Source: Actinomycetes bacterium
GTDB lineage: Bacteria; Actinomycetota; Acidimicrobiia; Acidimicrobiales; JABEUL01
Reading direction: 5' to 3'
DNA: 48,441 nt
NCBI GenBank assembly: GCA_021777355.1
Contig: JAJYDO010000011.1
Coordinates: forward strand, 1 to 48,441
The notes below the pieces were generated by a model. That model worked only from the letters and a program-made list of their open reading frames with translations, ran no database searches and was not told the DNA's origin. Numbering within the stretch: position 1 is the first letter of the stretch; the number at the start of each line of letters is the position of its first letter. Position numbers and translations under genes: made by a program. Of the stretch, positions 45,301-48,441 are shown piece by piece.

Positions 45301-45740
45301 GAGACCTGCCGGGAGGCTCAGGTGATCTTTTTGTTCCAACCACTCCAACACGGGAGGCTGATAGTCGTCCGAATTCTGGACTATGGGATGCTGGTACCTT
45401 ATTTGGATTCTATGGCGGTTCCCAAGGCGGGCTTTCATACCCAATTAATCTTGAGATTTTGATAAGAGATCCTTCGTTGCCATCCAATACAGATGCTGTA
45501 GTGCTAAATGTTACTGTAACTGACGTCTGGGGGCCTGGTTATCTAACCTTGTGGCCTTATGATTACCCAGTTCCACAAACATCGGATATGAACTGGAGCT
45601 CTGGGCAAACAGTGGCAAATCTTGTTATTGCAAAATTAGGTTCCTACTATGGTTTTGGAGTTCCCGATGTATCGATGGCAGCCAACATGGAGGCTATGAC
45701 AGTAGTGGATGTTACGGGATACTACCTGCCGGTATTGTAA
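42147..45740 (+). CDS. Secreted Asp-box propeller / FN3 / TIG / repeat protein, main part (frameshifted)
   Basis: Continuation of the preceding frame, real from about CGPYYLSYSNG (residue 31 of this ORF). Ten more Cys-pair/Asp-box units run to about residue 505 (examples STDGGNSW, SNDGSTW, SFDGGNSW, TKDNGATW). They are followed by a fibronectin type III domain (about 508-600), two TIG/IPT domains (ITSISPSFGPASGGT at 606 and VSGVSPNISPLSGGR at 697) and three repeats of an actinobacterial surface module (IVDTRIG...VVLNITA...YLTVYPGG...VDVEGYF at about 785, 921 and 1056). It is probably an extracellular adhesion or matrix protein. The last repeat ends the protein, with no membrane anchor. Confidence 0.8.
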   Translation: MDSVESFHSQLQRQFHRIFMFQFNSVHLFICGPYYLSYSNGSWSASLATGNAFLENGSCAVGTNYCVGFGTNSSNVPGLFASTDGGNSWVDQPATNGYLFFQISCYSAISCFAIDCDGGSIRVAQTSDGVTWTVTDVLPISRITLDSLSCYSTSCMLVGANNASEPIAIVSSNDGSTWTSIGVSTSNTVSTLSSESCASTLCVAAGGNSLEVSKDSGSSWSLASLSSNLSSAQFNSVSCPSVLTCYIAGSLSGLPLVISSFDGGNSWTSQILSIPISGISSSSLVSISCPESSSCMVIGNFTGSSMNGSVVFSTTNSGVNWNYSSSFEANGITSVNSVSCPATGVCWVTRGSINAFETKDNGATWTSVFITIGINNSATVTDGVCPTVTKCYFFDTTNFEVITWNNGSESVHFIPMSASTSPAMSVTMSCPSSTSCFIAFNSSIFISPPTSEILSTTDGGNSFQVGLGPGQINGIPFGQITSISCVTNTQCQVIGESYEQVFLGLNVTNPSAPTSVVATSQVQGAQISWTAPITDGGMGISSYIVTGTNLTTGTIIGSVQASGSPPVTAASFSGLVPGDLYSFSVVAKNSYFSSPPSQASAPVLIPPAITSISPSFGPASGGTAVTITGIGLSGVTGVVFGGGGYGGNATSFTIINSTTISAVSPPFISGFVGLELINAGGYSQNVAAGQFQYYSPNQPVVSGVSPNISPLSGGRQVNIYGINFAGATQVNIGTTAVSNFTIASNNEITFVTPPVLSARVTDVSVTTPYGSSSSWNPDHLIFQDGGIYTPVNLTRIVDTRIGASDPSTYAGETLGLSGNSETLSVPVVGAGSDQVPIGATAVVLNITALSPTSSGYLTVYPGGDPIPGTSTLNFTSGEYAVANMVEIGLGSGGSIDITNFKGAVDVLVDVEGYFSVPNSANSPGLYNSLDPIRIADTRMGATDPPTYAGQTLTGGGTDVFQVDGMGSSVNGLPQNNVSAVVVNLTVTNVTSDGFATIYPDGTSKPNGSTLNMIPGNVVTNRSIVPVGSDGKIDVFCNVGCDLIVDISGWFTGDLPGGSGDLFVPTTPTREADSRPNSGLWDAGTLFGFYGGSQGGLSYPINLEILIRDPSLPSNTDAVVLNVTVTDVWGPGYLTLWPYDYPVPQTSDMNWSSGQTVANLVIAKLGSYYGFGVPDVSMAANMEAMTVVDVTGYYLPVL

Positions 45741-46029
45741 AGACATAAATTTAGTTGCTCAAACTTAAATTTACAATTCTGATATTTCCCAAGCTTCGAA
45801 AATAACGGCCCTTCATTTCTTCAGCCTAATTTAACCTCTAATTGCTTATTTGATTCTGGCTGGTTGAGGTAATAACATTACAGCTGGGAAAAGCGTTAAC
45901 GTGGATGCCCTGGCGAATCATAGTGTGATTTGCGAAACTCTCCTACCTAAACTGTGCGCCATATTCGATTAGTTCCTTTTAGTCCAGATGCATTGTGTTG
46001 TTAGGCGACTCTCTAAATGATTACAACAA

Positions 46030-46236
46030 GTGTGGTTTAGGCCATTGATGGTGAGGATGCAAGGATATTCGGTACCTGTTGGATGTGAATTGGCCGCCTA
46101 TAACGCGAAAGAGCAACCATCACTGGAGACTAATGGCGATTTGGTTATCAGTTATAACGTTATAGGTTGCCCATGGGCACCAAATGGGAATAACTATCGA
46201 CCAAGATTCCTGATTTTATCTAGCAGTTCGGCGTAA
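46030..46236 (+). pseudogene. C-terminal remnant of a DUF4185-like secreted protein
   Basis: The 68-codon ORF reads AAYNAKEQPSLETNGDLVISYNV...NNYRPRFLIL. This resembles, from memory, the final strand set of DUF4185-like glycosidase-fold proteins (AYNA..HPEL...LLVSYNV...YRPRF). Nothing upstream in the 45741-46029 space extends it, and its GTG start has no ribosome-binding site, so it is most likely a leftover of a deleted gene. Two perfect 12-bp palindromes (46153-46164 and 46168-46179) fall inside it. The rest of this 515-base gap shows no gene. Confidence 0.5.
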
Positions 46237-46243
46237 AAAGGAA

Positions 46244-46249
46244 TAAAAT
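46244..46249 (+). promoter_or_regulatory. -10 element of a probable leaderless transcript
   Basis: TAAAAT is six bases before the ATG at 46256, the same layout as at 4297. AAAAGGAA also lies upstream, about 14 bases from the ATG, so ordinary initiation is not excluded. Confidence 0.35.
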
Positions 46250-46255
46250 TAATCT

Positions 46256-47674
46256 ATGAGATCCTTTCTTTTAAAGAAACTCAGCTGGGCAACTAAGTCC
46301 AAGAGGATGCTTTTCATAACTTCGGTGGGAGTAATTGTAAGCATTGTAGTAATAGTTACAATCACTTCAATCATTTCAAGTCCCACGCAAAAAGATGCCA
46401 GGTCAATAACTTCAACCAGCAGTAATCAATCTGCTTCGTCAACGTCTACTTCCTTAGGGACTACTGATTCAAGCACTACTACTTCAACGAATACAACAAC
46501 ATCAACCTCTAACGGATCAACAACAACGATTCAATCAACTTCTACGACTACAGAACCCCCGCTACCGAGTTGGCATAACGTCGTGCCTTCTACTGGTGTG
46601 AGTATGTTTTCAAATTTGGCGATTACTGGTCTCTCGTGCCCCACTCTGACATTTTGTGTTGCTACGGCCAAACCAGGAGCTCCGACTGTAGGTAATTCAG
46701 TGGTTTATGTGAGCAACAATTTCGGAGAGTCTTGGAGCACAAAACAATTTAGCAACCAAGAGCTGTCGTCACTTACTTGTTTATCGTCGACGACATGTCT
46801 CGTTGTTGGTGAGGCTTACTTGAATTCCAAGCAATCTGATGTAGAGTATCGGACAACTGATAGCGGGCAAAATTGGCAGTCAATCGCACTTTCATCGTCG
46901 TTTTTTGACGCCTCAATTATCTACTGTGAATATGGAACTCAAGTTTGCTTGCTGTTCGGTGGAAATTCTTCTTCAAATTATTCGAATAGCTACTTAGCTA
47001 AATCTACTGATGGCGGGTTAACCTGGATGTCGGATATTGCAACTGGGACTATGCTCGCTGGCATTGACGTAACTGGCATATCCTGTCTCGATCAAAGTAG
47101 GTGCGTTATAGCTGGATACAGTGATATATACTCGCAACCAGGACCTTCACCAGACTGGCAACCAGGGAGTGATTATAGCTACGAAGCTTTTACGATCGAT
47201 GGCGGACAAACTTGGACTAACAACACAAATATGGGTAATTATGGCACAGTATACGCCGTACGGTGCCCGACAAGTGGAAGCACATGTTGGATGATAGTCG
47301 CGTACCCATCAGATGGGAGTGCTTCAGGAACAAGTTCGTGGGCGCCAGTGAGCCCAGTAGTGGAACAGATACAGTTTTCAGCTACAGGCGTTACAGTCAA
47401 TGATACGCCGGAAGTTCCTTCAGCAGTATCTGGTGAGGGTGGCGTTCTAGGCACCTTCCTTGCTTGCAACGCTAGCGCCTGTCTATTCCCTACCGAATCT
47501 GAAATTGATTCGGTTACGATGACCGGACAACCGAGTTTTAGTTCTGTATCGGCTAACAGCTTGACAAATGACAATACCGTCGTAGGTGCTTGTGTTGAAG
47601 ACGGACCTCAATGCCTAATCTTAGGGACCATCAGAAATGGAACCCCACAGAATGTCGAAGTAGCCTTTAGTTGA
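46256..47674 (+). CDS. Membrane-anchored Asp-box propeller protein, seven Cys-pair units
   Basis: 472 residues. A basic start and one hydrophobic segment (MLFITSVGVIVSIVVIVTITSII, about residues 18-40) act as signal anchor. A Ser/Thr-only stalk of about 65 residues follows. The rest has seven Cys-pairs (SCPTLTFC, TCLSSTTC, YCEYGTQVC, SCLDQSRC, RCPTSGSTC, ACNASAC, ACVEDGPQC), several followed by Asp-boxes (STDGGLTW, TIDGGQTW, TTDSGQNW). This fits a single seven-bladed propeller displayed on the outside. It is related to the large protein 500 bases upstream. The function is unknown, and binding of a polysaccharide or another surface component is only an inference. Confidence 0.85.
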   Translation: MRSFLLKKLSWATKSKRMLFITSVGVIVSIVVIVTITSIISSPTQKDARSITSTSSNQSASSTSTSLGTTDSSTTTSTNTTTSTSNGSTTTIQSTSTTTEPPLPSWHNVVPSTGVSMFSNLAITGLSCPTLTFCVATAKPGAPTVGNSVVYVSNNFGESWSTKQFSNQELSSLTCLSSTTCLVVGEAYLNSKQSDVEYRTTDSGQNWQSIALSSSFFDASIIYCEYGTQVCLLFGGNSSSNYSNSYLAKSTDGGLTWMSDIATGTMLAGIDVTGISCLDQSRCVIAGYSDIYSQPGPSPDWQPGSDYSYEAFTIDGGQTWTNNTNMGNYGTVYAVRCPTSGSTCWMIVAYPSDGSASGTSSWAPVSPVVEQIQFSATGVTVNDTPEVPSAVSGEGGVLGTFLACNASACLFPTESEIDSVTMTGQPSFSSVSANSLTNDNTVVGACVEDGPQCLILGTIRNGTPQNVEVAFS

Positions 47675-47733
47675 ATAAGTAGTTAAATCGCCTCAATGCG
47701 AAAGGGCCCAAGAAAGTGCAGGCCTCGCTAATT

Positions 47734-47757
47734 TCAACTACTAACTTTAGTAGTTGA
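47734..47757. terminator. Strong hairpin between convergent genes
   Basis: TCAACTACTA-ACTT-TAGTAGTTGA is a perfect 10-bp stem with a four-base loop, midway between the two converging genes. There is no clear T-run, but its place suggests bidirectional termination. Confidence 0.55.
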
Positions 47758-47825
47758 TCCATTCTCCACTCATGAGAAAGTGACACTTCTATCATCATTG
47801 ACCCTACTTCCTCGAGAAGCCGTAC

Positions 47826-48188
47826 TTATTCGTCGAAGTCTTTAGATCGAACTTCACCTTCATCCCGATTCTTTAGCATTTTTTTGAGATATTCGGTGCG
47901 TTTGTACATTCTAAGTAATAACCAGCCTGAAATACCTGCAATGTAACAGCCGGCAATTAGTGCCCAAATGCTTTGTGGAATTCTGAGAATAAATATAGCC
48001 GACAATATTCCACCTCCAACCATGTAAAACCCAATGGCAACGAGGACCCCAGAGTTAGTCATTAGCATTGAGAGTCGAATCTCTTCATGTCCCCTCTTGT
48101 AGGCATATCGGCCAAGTAAATACATAATGTACAGCGCCAAGATACCTGAAGCTATAGCACCACACAATACAATTGCTACATGAATCAC
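47826..48188 (-). CDS. Small integral membrane protein, unknown function
   Basis: 120 residues with three or four hydrophobic helices (IVLCGAIASGILALYIMYLLG, LMTNSGVLVAIGFYMVGGGILSAIFI, IWALIAGCYIAGISGWLLL) and a charged cytoplasmic tail (KRTEYLKKMLKNRDEGEVRSKDFDE). I do not recognise the family. It starts at GTG, with an in-frame TAG two codons upstream, so the start cannot move far. It lies 58 bases from the end of an IS element, whose insertion may have cut its promoter region. Confidence 0.65.
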   Translation of the reverse strand: MIHVAIVLCGAIASGILALYIMYLLGRYAYKRGHEEIRLSMLMTNSGVLVAIGFYMVGGGILSAIFILRIPQSIWALIAGCYIAGISGWLLLRMYKRTEYLKKMLKNRDEGEVRSKDFDE

Positions 48189-48246
48189 AATCTACCGCAT
48201 CTATCTTTTCTTCTTATACCTTGATGGCAATAGTAATGAAATAATA

Positions 48247-48441
48247 GGGCTCTTCGCACCAATCCGTGGGTCGATTATGCAGCTTTCCGACCAGGTAGAG
48301 GTGGGCAGTAGCCACCACGATCGAGAAGACATAGTGCTATGAGGTTATCTGTTGATTTGAATCCGAATGCCTTTCTTGTAATCAAACGTAGTTTGGTGTT
48401 GGTTGATTCGATCAAGGCATTTGATAGTCCATGAGTGAGCG
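48247..48441 (-). mobile_element. ISL3-family insertion sequence, right end (continues beyond window)
   Basis: The segment holds the 3' end of a transposase gene and, outside it, a likely terminal inverted repeat beginning GGGCTCTTCGCACC at about 48247, as expected for ISL3-type ends. The other end and the flanking 8-bp duplication lie outside the window, so the boundary is approximate. Confidence 0.6.
48275..48441 (-). CDS. ISL3-family transposase, C-terminal fragment cut by window edge
   Basis: Missed by the ORF track because no start codon is inside the window. The minus-strand frame from the edge to TAA at 48275 reads LTHGLSNALIESTNTKLRLI, then TRKAFGFKSTDNLIAL and PPLPGRKAA. SNALIE-x2-N-x-K-x-R-x-I-x-R-x-A-x-G-F is the signature block of ISL3 transposases and contains the glutamate of the DDE triad. 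The remaining protein should lie to the right of the window. Whether the element is intact cannot be judged here. Confidence 0.85.
   Translation of the reverse strand, partial: LTHGLSNALIESTNTKLRLITRKAFGFKSTDNLIALCLLDRGGYCPPLPGRKAA

Overview
The window looks like a chromosomal segment of a low-to-middle GC actinobacterium, most plausibly an acidimicrobiial (Acidithrix-like) lineage. This is inferred from family resemblance: actinobacterial-style DUF2252, MiaE_2-type ferritin-like and DUF2156 proteins, two ABC-2 permeases with a DrrA-like ATPase, many acyl-CoA enzymes, and large secreted proteins ending in the VDTR/GYF repeats common in Actinobacteria. I saw no rRNA, tRNA, CRISPR array or prophage.

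Left part (1-16.7 kb): the 3' end of an ABC exporter, a glutamate dehydrogenase, a secreted wall or membrane-anchored protein, a methyltransferase, and a TetR/ATPase/permease/permease export operon. A luciferase-like monooxygenase plus SDR operon runs divergently from it. Then come DUF2252, an SRPBCC protein divergent from a cytochrome-b-like membrane protein, an aquaporin with both NPA motifs changed to NPI, and an acyl-CoA synthetase.

Middle part (17-40.9 kb): an AddA/AddB-like helicase-nuclease pair and a four-gene operon HAD - APH-like kinase - acyl-CoA dehydrogenase - SDR. That operon has the gene order of the domains in mammalian ACAD10 and is controlled by a divergent TetR gene across a perfect 16-bp palindrome. 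It is followed by a diiron MiaE_2-like protein with a penicillin-acylase-family hydrolase, release factor 3, acetyl-CoA synthetase, an MprF-like DUF2156 protein overlapping a hexapeptide acyltransferase, a thiolase and a hotdog thioesterase. The general theme is acyl-CoA and lipid metabolism.

Right part (40.9-48.4 kb): an accessory-looking surface-protein region. A secreted protein broken by a one-base frameshift carries, when its frames are joined, 14 units of Cys-pair plus Asp-box (two predicted seven-bladed propellers), then FN3, two TIG domains and three C-terminal repeats. A membrane-anchored relative carries exactly seven units. A gene remnant lies between them, and the window ends inside an ISL3-family transposase read from the minus strand.

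The strongest leads are the split ACAD10-like operon with its palindromic operator and leaderless start, and the 7/14-unit disulfide Asp-box propellers. Others are the NPI/NPI aquaporin, the DUF2252 gene whose conserved N-terminus has no normal start codon, and several unexplained inverted repeats.
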